A stretch of DNA of 64,000 nucleotides, from contig NC_016818.1 of assembly GCF_000241955.1 (NCBI RefSeq), forward strand, positions 3,658,001 through 3,722,000, read 5' to 3'. Positions 48,515 to 58,427 of this stretch are shown here, in pieces (within the stretch, counting starts at the first letter, position 1; every line of letters starts with the position of its first letter). This DNA comes from Rahnella aquatilis CIP 78.65 = ATCC 33071 (GTDB lineage Bacteria; Pseudomonadota; Gammaproteobacteria; Enterobacterales; Enterobacteriaceae). Position numbers and translations under genes: made by a program. The notes below the pieces were generated by a model. That model worked only from the letters and a program-made list of their open reading frames with translations, had not been told where the DNA came from and did no database searches.

Positions 48515-49063
48515 ATGATGACACGCCAGATTTATCAGGATGAAGAGTTCGAAATTCGTGTAGCGACTGAGCTTGAGGCCGTCACACATTTTGCGGCAGT
48601 TAAAGCCTCCGTGAAGGATATTGGCGCATGGGAATCCTGGTGCACTGAGAAATATTCGCCTGAAGACAGCCGGAAATATCTGGCTGACAGCGAGCAGAAA
48701 CGCCATCGCGGGACAGAATTCAATTTCTGTGTATTTGAACGTACAGGCGGTCAGCTGATTGGCAGCGTGGGCATCAACCGCATCATCCCGGAGTATAAAT
48801 TCGCCAATCTCGGTTACTGGATCCGTACCGGTTATACCGGTCGCGGGCTGGCGACGCTGGCAGCCAGAACGGCGGCGCGCTTTGCATTTACCGCACTGGA
48901 GCTGACCCGTCTGGAAATCGTGGTGATGGAAGGCAACGACCGCAGCCGCCGGGTGGCGGAAAAAACGGGCGCGATATCAGAAGGCCTGCACCGCAACCGG
49001 CTTTATTATCACGGTCAGCCGCGTGATGCCTGGATGTATTCCCTGATCCCGGGCGATCTCTGA
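48515..49063 (+). CDS. GNAT-family N-acetyltransferase (RimJ/RimL-like)
   Basis: A 182-residue protein. The acetyl-CoA site is seen in the GYTGRGLATLAARTAARFAF segment (the R/Q-x-x-G-x-A motif). LGYWIRTGYTG and LEIVVMEGNDRSRRVAEKTGAISEG are typical of the ribosomal-protein or small-molecule acetyltransferases of the RimJ/RimL type. Substrate unknown. AGGATAA lies before the ATG. It is followed on the same strand by sseA after 34 bases, but the two functions do not obviously connect. Confidence 0.82.
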   Translation: MMTRQIYQDEEFEIRVATELEAVTHFAAVKASVKDIGAWESWCTEKYSPEDSRKYLADSEQKRHRGTEFNFCVFERTGGQLIGSVGINRIIPEYKFANLGYWIRTGYTGRGLATLAARTAARFAFTALELTRLEIVVMEGNDRSRRVAEKTGAISEGLHRNRLYYHGQPRDAWMYSLIPGDL

Positions 49064-49097
49064 GACTGGCTTCACAAAAAAGATAAGGCAACAGAAC

Positions 49098-49943
49098 ATG
49101 ACTTTTTCTACCCATACCGTATCTACCGACTGGCTGGCGAAGAATCTGAACTCACCGGACGTGGTCATTATCGATTGTCGTAAATCCAAGCCGGGCATTA
49201 CACCCCCTATCGATTTCCACGCAAAATATCTCGAAACGCACATTCCCAACGCGATTTATGTGGAAGTCGACAGCATCTCTGATTGCACTACCGGCCTGCC
49301 ACACATGATGCCGACAGCGGAAGAATTCGCTGCGTCGATGAGCCGTTTAGGCGTAGCCGATACGCAAACCATCGTACTGTATGACGAAGGCGATTTGTTC
49401 TCTGCGCCGCGCGTCTGGTGGATGCTGACCAGCTTTGGTGCCAAAAGTGTACGCGTGCTGGATGGCGGGCTGAATGCGTGGATGGCCGAAGGTAAACCGA
49501 CACAAAGCGGCGAGCACACCCGCGTGCCCACGACCTTTAATGCCAGACTGGTGCGTCCGGTGGTGGTCAGTGCTGAGCAGGTTAAAGATGCCATCGGCAA
49601 GGTACAAATCATTGACGCACGCTCCCTGGCACGCTTTAAAGCCGAGGCACCGGAACCGCGTCCGGGGCTGCACGGCGGCCATATTCCCGGCAGCCTGAGT
49701 GTTCCGTTTACCGAACTGACACACGACGGGCACCTGAAATCGCCACAAGATTTGAAGGCAACGTTTGAACGTCTGGGCGTGGATCTGAATAAACCGGTGA
49801 TCACCAGTTGCGGGTCAGGTGTTACCGCCGCGGCACTGGCCTTCGGGCTGGATTCTCTGGGGGTAAAAGACGTGCTGCTGTATGACGGTTCATGGGCTGA
49901 ATGGGGCGATATTAACGAAGATTTTCCGATCGAAACGCACTGA
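49098..49943 (+). CDS. sseA: 3-mercaptopyruvate sulfurtransferase
   Basis: A 281-residue tandem rhodanese, the E. coli length. The N-terminal inactive domain contains DCRKSKPG; the C-terminal domain has Cys238 in CGSGVTAA, the sulfur-carrying loop typical of mercaptopyruvate enzymes rather than thiosulfate ones. It moves sulfur from mercaptopyruvate to thiols or cyanide and may protect against oxidative stress. A terminator follows. Confidence 0.96.
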   Translation: MTFSTHTVSTDWLAKNLNSPDVVIIDCRKSKPGITPPIDFHAKYLETHIPNAIYVEVDSISDCTTGLPHMMPTAEEFAASMSRLGVADTQTIVLYDEGDLFSAPRVWWMLTSFGAKSVRVLDGGLNAWMAEGKPTQSGEHTRVPTTFNARLVRPVVVSAEQVKDAIGKVQIIDARSLARFKAEAPEPRPGLHGGHIPGSLSVPFTELTHDGHLKSPQDLKATFERLGVDLNKPVITSCGSGVTAAALAFGLDSLGVKDVLLYDGSWAEWGDINEDFPIETH

Positions 49944-49965
49944 TACCCTGATGCAGGTAAACGAC

Positions 49966-49992
49966 AACCGGGCACGATGCCCGGTTTTTTTA
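49966..49992 (+). terminator. Terminator after sseA
   Basis: Nine-bp stem (49966-49974 with 49978-49986) then T run. It is 23 bases past the sseA stop. Confidence 0.85.
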
Positions 49993-50796
49993 TGCTGTTT
50001 TTTGGCATACCGGCATCAGATCACTGACACCAAATGTCTGTGCTAACGCTTTCATCTGACTGATCATGCGGTAAGCCTGACGCGGCACTTCGGTGAATTC
50101 TTCAATAAGTAAGGGCTCACTGACCGGCTCATGCGCGATATCGCGTAACGCCTGTCGCAAAATCGCCAGATCTTGCGAAGAGGTCTGCGGGGAGGTAATC
50201 AACGGTAAACCCGGCACAGCGGCAGTTTGTCCGATCACCGCCAGTCCGCTGAGGATGTGGGGTTCGCTACGACGCAGGAGTTCCAGCGTCACGCAATCAA
50301 TCGCGGCAAGATCGGCAAGATTCTGCTGAACGTAATGAAGCGATTCGCGGTGACTGCCGGTGGCCGTCGCCTGTGAGAAGAATCTCCCGTCTTTCGCCAG
50401 CGGCGCAACCAGCGCACGCAGGCTGTTATAACCTGACTGGGAATCGGTGCTGTTAAACGCCAGCCGCCGGTGGCGGAAACCGGCCAGATGTAATCCTGCG
50501 TCTTCTTCACGCACCAGCAAAAAGCTGCGGTAGCGGAAACCCTCGCAGCCGGGGGCCCGGTAACTGAATGTGCCGACCAGTTGAACCTGCGGCAAACTTT
50601 CCATCAGCGGAAAACCGCAGGTCTGGCTGAGCAGCAAATCCGGGGCCTGCCAGTGGCAGAACAAATCCTGCGGCCAGTTCAGCGCGTCCGGCGTGGAGAC
50701 GAGGCCAAGTTGCTTCAGTTTTTGGCGTAATACCCCGGCGAAGGCTTCCACATCGGCGGGAGAAATCGCATACATCGGCAAAGACATCAGCATCAC
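49990..50796 (-). CDS. PhnD-like substrate-binding protein without signal peptide
   Basis: A 268-residue protein with the fold of phosphate/phosphonate ABC binding proteins (COG3221): TCGFPLMESLPQVQLVGTFSY, FLLVREEDAGLHL near the start, FNSTDSQSGYNSLRALV, and VGTFSYRAPGCEG. In contrast to PhnD it has no export signal, so it should act in the cytoplasm. Starts possible are GTG at 50796 (GGAG seven bases before) or ATG at 50793. It begins 12 bases after the desaturase gene, with which it forms an operon. Its role there is unknown. Confidence 0.65.
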   Translation of the reverse strand: MMLMSLPMYAISPADVEAFAGVLRQKLKQLGLVSTPDALNWPQDLFCHWQAPDLLLSQTCGFPLMESLPQVQLVGTFSYRAPGCEGFRYRSFLLVREEDAGLHLAGFRHRRLAFNSTDSQSGYNSLRALVAPLAKDGRFFSQATATGSHRESLHYVQQNLADLAAIDCVTLELLRRSEPHILSGLAVIGQTAAVPGLPLITSPQTSSQDLAILRQALRDIAHEPVSEPLLIEEFTEVPRQAYRMISQMKALAQTFGVSDLMPVCQKTA

Positions 50797-50808
50797 ATGG
50801 CCACTCCG

Positions 50809-51816
50809 TCAGGGGATTTCCTGCTGATAATCATAGCCGCTGCGCCCGGATTGCGCCGGAGATTTCCCGGCGGCAAAAGGATGTGCTTCGACCTCAACGG
50901 GTGTCCGCGTGTGGTCGCGGAACCACTGCCGGTAACCGTAGACCACAAAACCCTCGCTGCGCTGAATATACGCCTCGCGGTCGGCAACATAGACCTGGCG
51001 CAACGCATACCACGGCACGCCGGGCAAATCATGATGCACCAGATGATAATTCAGATTCAGAAACAGCAAACGCCACACAAAACCGGCTTCATTCAGCGTC
51101 GATCGGGCCTGCGGCGAGTGCTCTGCGCGGTGTTCAAAGAAAGAACGGACTTTGGTCAGACTCAGCGCCGGATAACTCACTGCCAGAACAAAATACAGCG
51201 GCGATAACCCGCGTTGCGCCATCCAGCTGAACAGGAGCATCAGCAATAAACCCTGTATCAGCCACATACTCACCGTGCGCCACTCACCGCGCAATACAGC
51301 CATTAGCGCGCCGTTCAGCGTACTGACAATATCCAGCAACGGGCCGATGAGCATTCTTCCCGGCAAGGTATTGCGCAGACGGACAACAGCTTTCATTGCA
51401 GGCGACAGCTCTCCCCAACGGGCACGGCTGAAATAATAAGCTTCAGGATCGTCACCGGGCAGCGTCAGATGTTCATTGCGGTGATGTTGCAGATGCGTAT
51501 CGCGATACAGGCCATAGGGAAACCAGACCGCCAGCGGCAGTGTGCCGAACAGCTGATTCAGCCAGGGTTTGCGGGTCGGATGCCCGTGGATAAGTTCATG
51601 TTGCAGCGACATATACCAGGCGGTGAACCAGATAAGCCACGGCGTCCCGAGCCACGGACCCAGATCGCGCCAGAAGAACACACCGGCAAACCAGCCGCTG
51701 TAGACCGCGACAATCAGCAGCCAGGTGGGCACTTCCAGCCGCCACCAGGCATGGCGCGAGCGGAGGGTAATTTCGGCCCGCTGGCGGGCGCTGAGGTAAA
51801 ACGAAGAGGACGCCAT
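50809..51816 (-). CDS. Membrane fatty acid desaturase
   Basis: A 335-residue protein of the FA_desaturase family. The three His boxes are QHELIHGHPTRK, HLQHHRNEH and HLVHHDLPGVPW, which hold the di-iron centre. Hydrophobic segments lie between boxes at about 30-70 and 165-200. It should put double bonds into acyl chains at the inner membrane. E. coli makes its unsaturated fatty acids another way and lacks it. The ATG at 51814-51816 has no usual ribosome binding site and lies inside an 11-bp hairpin. PhnD-like gene follows. Confidence 0.85.
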   Translation of the reverse strand: MASSSFYLSARQRAEITLRSRHAWWRLEVPTWLLIVAVYSGWFAGVFFWRDLGPWLGTPWLIWFTAWYMSLQHELIHGHPTRKPWLNQLFGTLPLAVWFPYGLYRDTHLQHHRNEHLTLPGDDPEAYYFSRARWGELSPAMKAVVRLRNTLPGRMLIGPLLDIVSTLNGALMAVLRGEWRTVSMWLIQGLLLMLLFSWMAQRGLSPLYFVLAVSYPALSLTKVRSFFEHRAEHSPQARSTLNEAGFVWRLLFLNLNYHLVHHDLPGVPWYALRQVYVADREAYIQRSEGFVVYGYRQWFRDHTRTPVEVEAHPFAAGKSPAQSGRSGYDYQQEIP

Positions 51817-51850
51817 AATGTGCCAGAGTCAGAAACCTTTGGCACATTAT
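51815..51850 (-). promoter_or_regulatory. Hairpin over the desaturase start codon
   Basis: Perfect 11-bp arms ATAATGTGCCA (51815-51825) and its complement (51840-51850), loop of 14 bases. In the mRNA the start codon pairs within the stem. It could act as an RNA thermometer or translational switch, or as a DNA operator for a repressor. The structure is seen; function is inferred. Confidence 0.65.
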
Positions 51851-51867
51851 CGGGCAACGGAGGGGGA

Positions 51868-51908
51868 CCGCTAACTAACTTAAAACACTATCTATTGCCA
51901 GTTAGCGG
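51868..51908. repeat. 9-bp inverted repeat between desaturase and agp-like genes
   Basis: CCGCTAACT (51868-51876) and its complement (51900-51908), 23 bases apart. No T run. Either a promoter dyad of the desaturase gene or the end signal of the agp-like transcript. Confidence 0.5.
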
Positions 51909-51917
51909 CTAACGGAC

Positions 51918-53219
51918 TCAGCCCTGCAGATCTTTTTGCAGCGCCTGAGTAAACTGTTCCATCGGGCAGAAACCCTGCTTGTCGGTGGTACATCCTTCGA
52001 TTTGCAGCGTGACGCGTTCCGGAGGATTTTTCAGGCTCAGCGCCACATTGTTGCGGATCTGACGGGCAGTCGGATAAACATATTCAATTTTCATCAGATC
52101 CTTATCCGCTTTCTTGTCATGCCAGCGCTGGAAAACTACCGTGCCGCTGATAGGCGTGCGTTCGTACTGCCCCGGCAACCGGTAATCCTGCGTTTTCAGA
52201 GCGGCAAGCAGTGAAGCGATATTCGAATCATGCCCGACCAGCACCGCCAGTTTTGCCTGTTGTGCGGTTTTCTGATCGGCTGTTGAAGTCAGCTTCGGAT
52301 CGAGCGCACCGGCGATAAAGGTCAGCAACGGTTTAGCCGCGTTGGCAGCAATCGCTGGCGAACCGAACAGCGTTTCATGATACAGATTTTTGATGGCTTC
52401 CAGCTTCGTCCATTGGTCTGGCGTATCAATTTTTCCCCAGGCGATATCCTTCATCGGGAAACCTTCGTAATACTGCAACATGAACGCGTCGGTCGCGCCG
52501 GTGGCCATCCGCAGCGGGCCGGTAATGCCTGGTTCTTTGCCCTGCGTCAGCACCACGTCCGACGGCTGCGAAGCCAGATCGCACTGTTGTTTCTCTTTGC
52601 AGATTTTACTGTTTTTATAATCGAGAATGCTTTCCAGCAACTGGTAATTCGGCCTGAGACGCTGATTCAACCCCGACAGACCGCCCTCACCGGCATGCTG
52701 ATTAATGGAATTCAGGGCGCCGGTTTTGAAGGTGTCGTTCACCTCTGCGGTAATAATCGGGTTAAATACCGGATCCATTTTGCCGATTTCTACGCGGTTA
52801 AGCACCGGGACCTCACAGCCGGGGAAAGCGCCGCTGGTGAAGTGTTTCGCGGTATCAATGGTGCGCGGCAAACTGTTGGCATAGGTAAAGACCTGCGCAT
52901 TTTCAGGGCATCCGGCGGCAGGCAACAGTTTGTCTTTCGCCAGCCAGGCGCGGAAATAATGCCCCATATGTTCGGAAACCTGACCGCCTTTCGGCGTCAG
53001 CAGACCGCCTTCGGTTTTCCATACCGGCCAGGTATGCGTCGTTGATTCGGCAAGCACATCGCCATAATTGACCAGCGGTGCGCGGATACCGTGGCGGCTG
53101 AGCACCAGAACCTGTTGCAGTTCTAAATTATCGGACTGGGCGGCCTGAGCGGCGGGTAAAGAAAGAGGTAAAACGCAGGCAAGTGCAGACAAGGCAAGAT
53201 AACGGGATGCTTTTTTCAC
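51918..53219 (-). CDS. agp: Periplasmic histidine acid phosphatase, glucose-1-phosphatase-like
   Basis: 433 residues from GTG 53217-53219, which has GAGGA seven bases before it; a longer frame upstream is rejected because the signal peptide (MKKASRYLALSALACVLPLSLPAAQA) starts here. The phosphatase motif RHGIRAP near residue 50 and the late GHDSN carry the catalytic His and the proton donor Asp. The protein aligns along its whole length with E. coli Agp, sharing YYEGFPM, FQRWHDKKADKDLMKIEYVYP. Agp has RHNLRAP, so this copy keeps the classical Gly of phytase-type enzymes. Substrate may be glucose 1-phosphate or phytate. Confidence 0.85.
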   Translation of the reverse strand: MKKASRYLALSALACVLPLSLPAAQAAQSDNLELQQVLVLSRHGIRAPLVNYGDVLAESTTHTWPVWKTEGGLLTPKGGQVSEHMGHYFRAWLAKDKLLPAAGCPENAQVFTYANSLPRTIDTAKHFTSGAFPGCEVPVLNRVEIGKMDPVFNPIITAEVNDTFKTGALNSINQHAGEGGLSGLNQRLRPNYQLLESILDYKNSKICKEKQQCDLASQPSDVVLTQGKEPGITGPLRMATGATDAFMLQYYEGFPMKDIAWGKIDTPDQWTKLEAIKNLYHETLFGSPAIAANAAKPLLTFIAGALDPKLTSTADQKTAQQAKLAVLVGHDSNIASLLAALKTQDYRLPGQYERTPISGTVVFQRWHDKKADKDLMKIEYVYPTARQIRNNVALSLKNPPERVTLQIEGCTTDKQGFCPMEQFTQALQKDLQG

Positions 53220-53261
53220 GAGTGATCCTCTTGATGAAGTGTTTTGTAGATTCCCTGAAAA

Positions 53262-53310
53262 CAAAAAACACCGCAGGAGCCAACAGATTGATTCCTGCGG
53301 TGAATTTTTA
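53262..53310 (-). terminator. Terminator after pagP
   Basis: Ten-bp stem (53269-53278 with 53293-53302) and a T run on the minus strand, about 90 bases past the pagP stop. Confidence 0.8.
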
Positions 53311-53391
53311 GCATAGTGGAATATTCATCAGAAGTGGGGGATCAGGTTCACAACCTGTGTCCGGGCTTTGTTCAGTCACAAAGAAAGCGGA

Positions 53392-54003
53392 TCAGAACTG
53401 ATAACGCAGCCATGCAAAGAACACATTGCCGTTGTTGTAGGTTCCCGGAATATATGTCGCCTGGAAGGTCAGTTTGTTATAGCCGACGGAAGCCAGCGGT
53501 AAAACAATCGGGATAGGAATATATTTATAGTCGTCACGCGCCGTCACCGCGGCGGTATACCCCAGACCTAATCGGAAGTTTTTATCCTCTGCAGTGGTCC
53601 ATATTTTTTCCCAGCCGTAACCGCCGATAGGTTCCCATTTATTATGGGAGTCTTTAAACGCCATAAAATAGATGCCATTCCAGTTACCTTTTTCATCGTA
53701 CCGGGAAATACCATAGCCTCCGCCCCACGGACGTTCGTTATATTTATCGGTTTTCTCTTTATCGTAGGTCAGACGGTTATGCCAGGTGATCACCGGCAGA
53801 TACAGATCCTGCGACTGAGGTTCACTCCAGGTGGTTGACACCTTCTCTGTAAACGACGACCAGATACCGGGAAGGATGGATTCTTTGTGCACCTTGTTAG
53901 GATCGCTGACGGGATTCCCTCCGTTACTGGCGGCAAAAGCTGGAATACAAAAAGACAGTGAAATAGTGAGACTTAAGTCTCTGATTAATTTTTTATAAAA
54001 CAT
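53392..54003 (-). CDS. pagP: Lipid A palmitoyltransferase PagP
   Basis: 203 residues from ATG 54001-54003; an in-frame TTG four codons earlier sits too close to the GGGAG site. A signal peptide ending in CIPAFA is followed by an amphipathic helix and an eight-strand barrel. Conserved active-site parts are [10 protein letters not shown] (His) and [18 protein letters not shown] (Asp-Ser). PagP moves palmitate from phospholipids to lipid A in the outer membrane. In other enterobacteria the PhoP system turns it on; a TGTTTA half-box and TATAAT lie upstream. Confidence 0.93.
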   Translation of the reverse strand: MFYKKLIRDLSLTISLSFCIPAFAASNGGNPVSDPNKVHKESILPGIWSSFTEKVSTTWSEPQSQDLYLPVITWHNRLTYDKEKTDKYNERPWGGGYGISRYDEKGNWNGIYFMAFKDSHNKWEPIGGYGWEKIWTTAEDKNFRLGLGYTAAVTARDDYKYIPIPIVLPLASVGYNKLTFQATYIPGTYNNGNVFFAWLRYQF

Positions 54004-54035
54004 CTTTTCAAACAACTCCCTGACGTAATGTTTTT

Positions 54036-54069
54036 ATTATACCTAACCCCGGTCAGGGATAATTAAACA
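54036..54069 (-). promoter_or_regulatory. Promoter of pagP with a PhoP half-box
   Basis: On the minus strand TGTTTA (54064-54069) lies, with PhoP-box spacing, before a TATAAT (54036-54041). The second half of the box is poor, so PhoP control is a candidate only. Confidence 0.4.
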
Positions 54070-54202
54070 ACCGAAAAACAGAAAGCCTGAATAACTTTAA
54101 TTGACTGATATCTCAGGAATTTAAGGTTTTATTATGGGAGCATTCCTAGCCGGATAAATAAGAAAAAATATGAACAGCGGGTAAAAAATAAGTCAGGGCC
54201 AT

Positions 54203-54238
54203 AAAAAAATCCGCAGGCTTTCGCACTGCGGATTTTTA
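54203..54238 (-). terminator. Terminator after purL
   Basis: Ten-bp stem (54207-54216 with 54226-54235) and a T run on the minus strand, 21 bases past the purL stop. Confidence 0.85.
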
Positions 54239-54258
54239 TTACTGATGCTTATTAAGCA

Positions 54259-57200
54259 TTAGCCAAGCTGTTTACGCGCATTGCGGAACATGCGCATCCA
54301 CGGGCTGTCTTCGCCCCACTCTTCCGGATGCCAGGAGTTGCTGACCGTGCGGAAAACACGCTCCGGGTGCGGCATCATTACAGTGACGCGACCTGACAAG
54401 TTGGTCACCGCCGTGATGCCGTTCGGAGATCCGTTCGGGTTCGCCGGATAGTTTTCGGTCGCCTGTCCGTTATTATCCACGAAGCGCAGGGTCACCAGAT
54501 TGCTGTGTTCGATTTGCGCCAGATGCGCCGCGTCACGCACTTCAACATGCCCTTCGCCATGAGACACCGCGATTGGCATATGTGAACCGGCCATGCCCTG
54601 CATAAACATCGACGGGCTGGCAGCCACTTCCACCAGACTGAAACGCGCTTCGAAGCGGTCAGACAGGTTACGCACGAAGCGTGGCCAGTGTTCTGCGCCC
54701 GGGATCAGCTCTTTCAGGTTAGACATCATCTGACAGCCGTTACACACGCCCAGTGCCAGCGTCTGCGGACGGTGGAAGAATTCCTCGAACTCTTCACGCA
54801 CGCGGTCATTGAACAGAACTGATTTCGCCCAACCTTCACCTGCGCCCAGCACGTCACCGTAAGAGAATCCGCCGCACGCGACCAGCGTGTGGAAATCCTG
54901 CAAATCACGGCGACCGGCCAGCAGGTCACTCATGTGCACATCAACCGCATCGAAACCGGCACGGTGGAAGGCAGCCGCCATTTCAACGTGTGAGTTCACG
55001 CCCTGCTCACGCAGAACGGCGACTTTCGGACGCGCACCTTTGGCAATGTATGGCGCAGCCACATCTTCATCCGGGGCAAAAGTCAGTTTGACGTTCAGAC
55101 CCGGATCGAGATCGTTGGTTTTCGCCTGATGTTCCTGATCGGCACATTCCGGGTTATCACGCAGACGCTGCATCTGCCAGGTGGTTTCTGCCCACCAGGT
55201 ACGCAGCGTGGTACGGCTTTCGCTGTACACCGGCTTGTCAGCAGAAGTGATGATGAAGCGATCGCCGGTTTCAACAGTCCCGAGGTAATGCGTACAATCC
55301 GCCAGACCAAAGTCGGCCAGCGTTTTCTCAACGGCTTCACGGTCAGACGCACGCACCTGAATCACGGCACCCAGTTCTTCGTTGAACAGCGCGGCCAGCG
55401 AATCGTTGCCCAGCGCCGCGATATCTGCGGTCAGGCCGCAATGCCCTGCGAAGGCCATTTCAGCCAGCGTCACCAGCAAACCACCGTCGGAGCGGTCATG
55501 GTATGCCAGCAATTTTTGCTCAGAAACCAGAGCCTGCATGGCGTTGAAGAAGCCGCCAAGTTGCTCTGCGCTGCGAACGTCAGCAGGCGTGTTACCGAGC
55601 TGACGGTAAACCTGCGCCAGCGCCGTTGCGCCCAGAGCGTTATGGCCGGCCCCCAGATCCACCAGCAGCAACGCGGTGTCACCTTTGTCGGTACGCAGTT
55701 GCGGCGTCACGGTATGGCGGACATCTTCGACACGGGCAAACGCGGTGATCACCAGTGACAGCGGAGAGGTCATCTCGCGTTGTTCGTTACCTTCCTGCCA
55801 GCGGGTTTTCATCGACATGGAGTCTTTTCCCACCGGGATGGTAATGCCCAGCGCCGGACAAAGCTCTTCGCCTACCGCTTTCACGGCGGCGTATAAACCG
55901 GCATCTTCTCCCGGATGACCGGCCGCAGACATCCAGTTAGCAGAAAGCTTAACGCGTTTCAGGCTGCCGATTTCTACCGCCGCGATATTCGTCAGTGCTT
56001 CGCCAACGGCCATGCGACCGGAAGCGGCAAAGTCCAGCAAAGCAACCGGAGCACGTTCGCCCAGTGACATCGCTTCGCCGTGGTAGCTGTCGAGGCTGGC
56101 GGTGGTGACTGCGCAGTCGGCTACCGGGATCTGCCACGGGCCGACCATCTGGTCACGCGCGACCATACCGGTGACAGTGCGGTCGCCGATGGTGATCAGG
56201 AAGGTTTTCTCGGCAACGGCAGGCAGATGCAGAACACGATTTACCGCTTCAGCAATCTGGATATTTTCTGCATTCAGGTCATCGCCTTTCGCTTTCAGCG
56301 TGGTGACGTCGCGGGTCATTTTTGGCGTTTTGCCCAGCAGGACATCCAGCGGCATATCAATTGGCTGGTTATCGAAATGGCTGTCTTCCAGAGAAAGATG
56401 CATTTCTTCGGTGGCTTCACCGATGACCGCATAAGGGGCGCGTTCGCGCTGGCAGATCGCATCGAACTGTTCGAGCTGTGCGGGAGAAACCGCCAGCACG
56501 TAACGTTCCTGCGATTCGTTACACCAGACTTCCAGCGGGCTCATGCCCGGCTCGTCGTTCAGGATGTCGCGCAACTGGAAACGGCCGCCACGGTGACCAT
56601 CACTGACCAGTTCCGGCATCGCGTTGGATAAACCGCCTGCACCGACGTCATGGATAAACAAAATCGGGTTGGCTTCGCCCAGTTGCCAGCAGCGGTCGAT
56701 GACTTCCTGACAACGACGTTCCATTTCCGGGTTGTCGCGCTGTACGGAAGCAAAATCCAGATCGGCATCAGACTGACCGGACGCCATAGAAGACGCCGCG
56801 CCGCCGCCCAGACCGATATTCATCGCCGGACCGCCGAGGACGATCAACTTCGCGCCAACGGTGATTTCACCTTTCTGCACATGATCGGCACGGATGTTGC
56901 CGATACCGCCCGCCAGCATGATCGGTTTATGGTAACCACGCAGTTCAGGGCCATTGTGACTGTTGACGTTTTCTTCGTAAGTACGGAAGTAGCCCAGCAG
57001 CGCCGGACGACCAAATTCGTTGTTAAATGCTGCGCCGCCCAGCGGGCCGTCGGTCATGATATCCAGCGCGGTAACGATACGATCCGGCTTACCGAAATCT
57101 TCTTCCCACGGCTGTTCAAAACCCGGAATCCGCAGGTTAGAAACGGAGAAACCGACCAGTCCGGCTTTCGGTTTTGCGCCGCGACCGGTTGCCCCTTCGT

Positions 57201-58149
57201 CACGGATTTCACCGCCGGAACCGGTAGCCGCACCCGGCCACGGAGAGATCGCCGTCGGGTGGTTATGGGTTTCTACCTTCATCAGGATATGCGCCTGCTC
57301 CTGATGGAAATCGTACAGACCGTCTTTCGCATCGGCATAGAAACGACCGACCTGCGAACCTTCCATCACGGCGGCGTTATCTTTATACGCCGACAGCACG
57401 TGATCAGGGGTATGTTCGAAGGTGTTCTTAATCATCTTAAACAGAGATTTCGGCTGCGTTTCACCGTCGATAATCCAGTCTGCGTTGAAGATTTTGTGAC
57501 GACAGTGTTCTGAGTTGGCCTGTGCGAACATATACAATTCGATGTCCGTCGGGTTGCGCCCCAACGACGTAAAGGCATCCATCAGATAATCAATTTCGTC
57601 CTGCGCCAGCGCCAGGCCTAATTTGGTGTTGGCGGCCTCCAGTGCGCCACGGCCTTCGCTGAGGATATCCACATGCTGCACCGGGGCAGGCTGATGCTGC
57701 GCAAACAGCGCGCTGGCATCTTCCAGATGGCCAAAGACGGTTTCCATCATACGGTCATGCAGCAATGCGCCCAGTTCGCTCCACTGTGCTTCGGTCAGTT
57801 GCGGGGCCTGAACATAAAATGCCAGACCGCGTTCCAGACGCAAAACCTGCGACAGGCCGCAATTATGTGCGATATCGGTAGCTTTGGAAGACCACGGAGA
57901 AATGGTGCCGGGGCGCGGGGTAACCAACAGTAAACGACCAGAAGGAGCGTGTTCAGCGAGAGAAGGACCGTATTTCAGGAGGCGTTGTAGCTTGGTTTGT
58001 TCGTCCGAATTCAGCGGCGCGCTGACATCGGCAAAGTGTACATATTCGGCGTAGATATCGCTGACCGGAAGGCGGGCTTCCTGACAACGGGACAACAATT
58101 TGTTAATGCGAAAAGCCGACAAAGCGGGCGAACCACGCAGTATTTCCAT
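54259..58149 (-). CDS. purL: Phosphoribosylformylglycinamidine synthase
   Basis: 1296 residues from ATG 58147-58149, next to E. coli PurL with 1295; 12 more codons upstream are in frame but not family. The synthetase part contains [35 protein letters not shown] and the C-terminal glutaminase has Cys in [13 protein letters not shown] and the His-Glu pair in PHPERVFR. It makes formylglycinamidine ribotide from formylglycinamide ribotide, ATP and Gln in purine synthesis. A PurR box lies upstream. Confidence 0.98.
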   Translation of the reverse strand: MEILRGSPALSAFRINKLLSRCQEARLPVSDIYAEYVHFADVSAPLNSDEQTKLQRLLKYGPSLAEHAPSGRLLLVTPRPGTISPWSSKATDIAHNCGLSQVLRLERGLAFYVQAPQLTEAQWSELGALLHDRMMETVFGHLEDASALFAQHQPAPVQHVDILSEGRGALEAANTKLGLALAQDEIDYLMDAFTSLGRNPTDIELYMFAQANSEHCRHKIFNADWIIDGETQPKSLFKMIKNTFEHTPDHVLSAYKDNAAVMEGSQVGRFYADAKDGLYDFHQEQAHILMKVETHNHPTAISPWPGAATGSGGEIRDEGATGRGAKPKAGLVGFSVSNLRIPGFEQPWEEDFGKPDRIVTALDIMTDGPLGGAAFNNEFGRPALLGYFRTYEENVNSHNGPELRGYHKPIMLAGGIGNIRADHVQKGEITVGAKLIVLGGPAMNIGLGGGAASSMASGQSDADLDFASVQRDNPEMERRCQEVIDRCWQLGEANPILFIHDVGAGGLSNAMPELVSDGHRGGRFQLRDILNDEPGMSPLEVWCNESQERYVLAVSPAQLEQFDAICQRERAPYAVIGEATEEMHLSLEDSHFDNQPIDMPLDVLLGKTPKMTRDVTTLKAKGDDLNAENIQIAEAVNRVLHLPAVAEKTFLITIGDRTVTGMVARDQMVGPWQIPVADCAVTTASLDSYHGEAMSLGERAPVALLDFAASGRMAVGEALTNIAAVEIGSLKRVKLSANWMSAAGHPGEDAGLYAAVKAVGEELCPALGITIPVGKDSMSMKTRWQEGNEQREMTSPLSLVITAFARVEDVRHTVTPQLRTDKGDTALLLVDLGAGHNALGATALAQVYRQLGNTPADVRSAEQLGGFFNAMQALVSEQKLLAYHDRSDGGLLVTLAEMAFAGHCGLTADIAALGNDSLAALFNEELGAVIQVRASDREAVEKTLADFGLADCTHYLGTVETGDRFIITSADKPVYSESRTTLRTWWAETTWQMQRLRDNPECADQEHQAKTNDLDPGLNVKLTFAPDEDVAAPYIAKGARPKVAVLREQGVNSHVEMAAAFHRAGFDAVDVHMSDLLAGRRDLQDFHTLVACGGFSYGDVLGAGEGWAKSVLFNDRVREEFEEFFHRPQTLALGVCNGCQMMSNLKELIPGAEHWPRFVRNLSDRFEARFSLVEVAASPSMFMQGMAGSHMPIAVSHGEGHVEVRDAAHLAQIEHSNLVTLRFVDNNGQATENYPANPNGSPNGITAVTNLSGRVTVMMPHPERVFRTVSNSWHPEEWGEDSPWMRMFRNARKQLG

Positions 58150-58246
58150 AATGACAGATCTCTCGTCTTCGAAGACACTGACCACAGTGCTTCATTGGGC
58201 GCAACAGGGGGAAAACGCGGGCTATTATAAAGAAAGCTGGCGTCCG

Positions 58247-58262
58247 ACGAAACCGTTTGCGC
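58247..58262 (-). promoter_or_regulatory. PurR box upstream of purL
   Basis: ACGAAACCGTTTGCGC matches the PurR palindrome ACGCAAACGTTTGCGT at 13 of 16 positions. It lies 98 bases before the purL ATG, just upstream of TATAAT (58224-58229), where bound PurR would block the polymerase. Confidence 0.8.
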
Positions 58263-58427
58263 AGGGAAACTTGATATTCATTTATCGCCCTGCAAATCTT
58301 GCGGGTATCATGAATAAAGTTGCAGACTGCCGTTTTGTTGAGCAAAATGCGTCAGCACTGGGGATATAACCATACGAACTGCACAGCATAGCGTAAAAAA
58401 ACAAGAGCGCCGCAGCGAGATAACTAT

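Noticed and set aside
56650..57513. Long open frame opposite to purL (287 codons)
   Set aside because: Shadow of the GC-rich purL codon pattern; no family, no ribosome site, and purL is certain.
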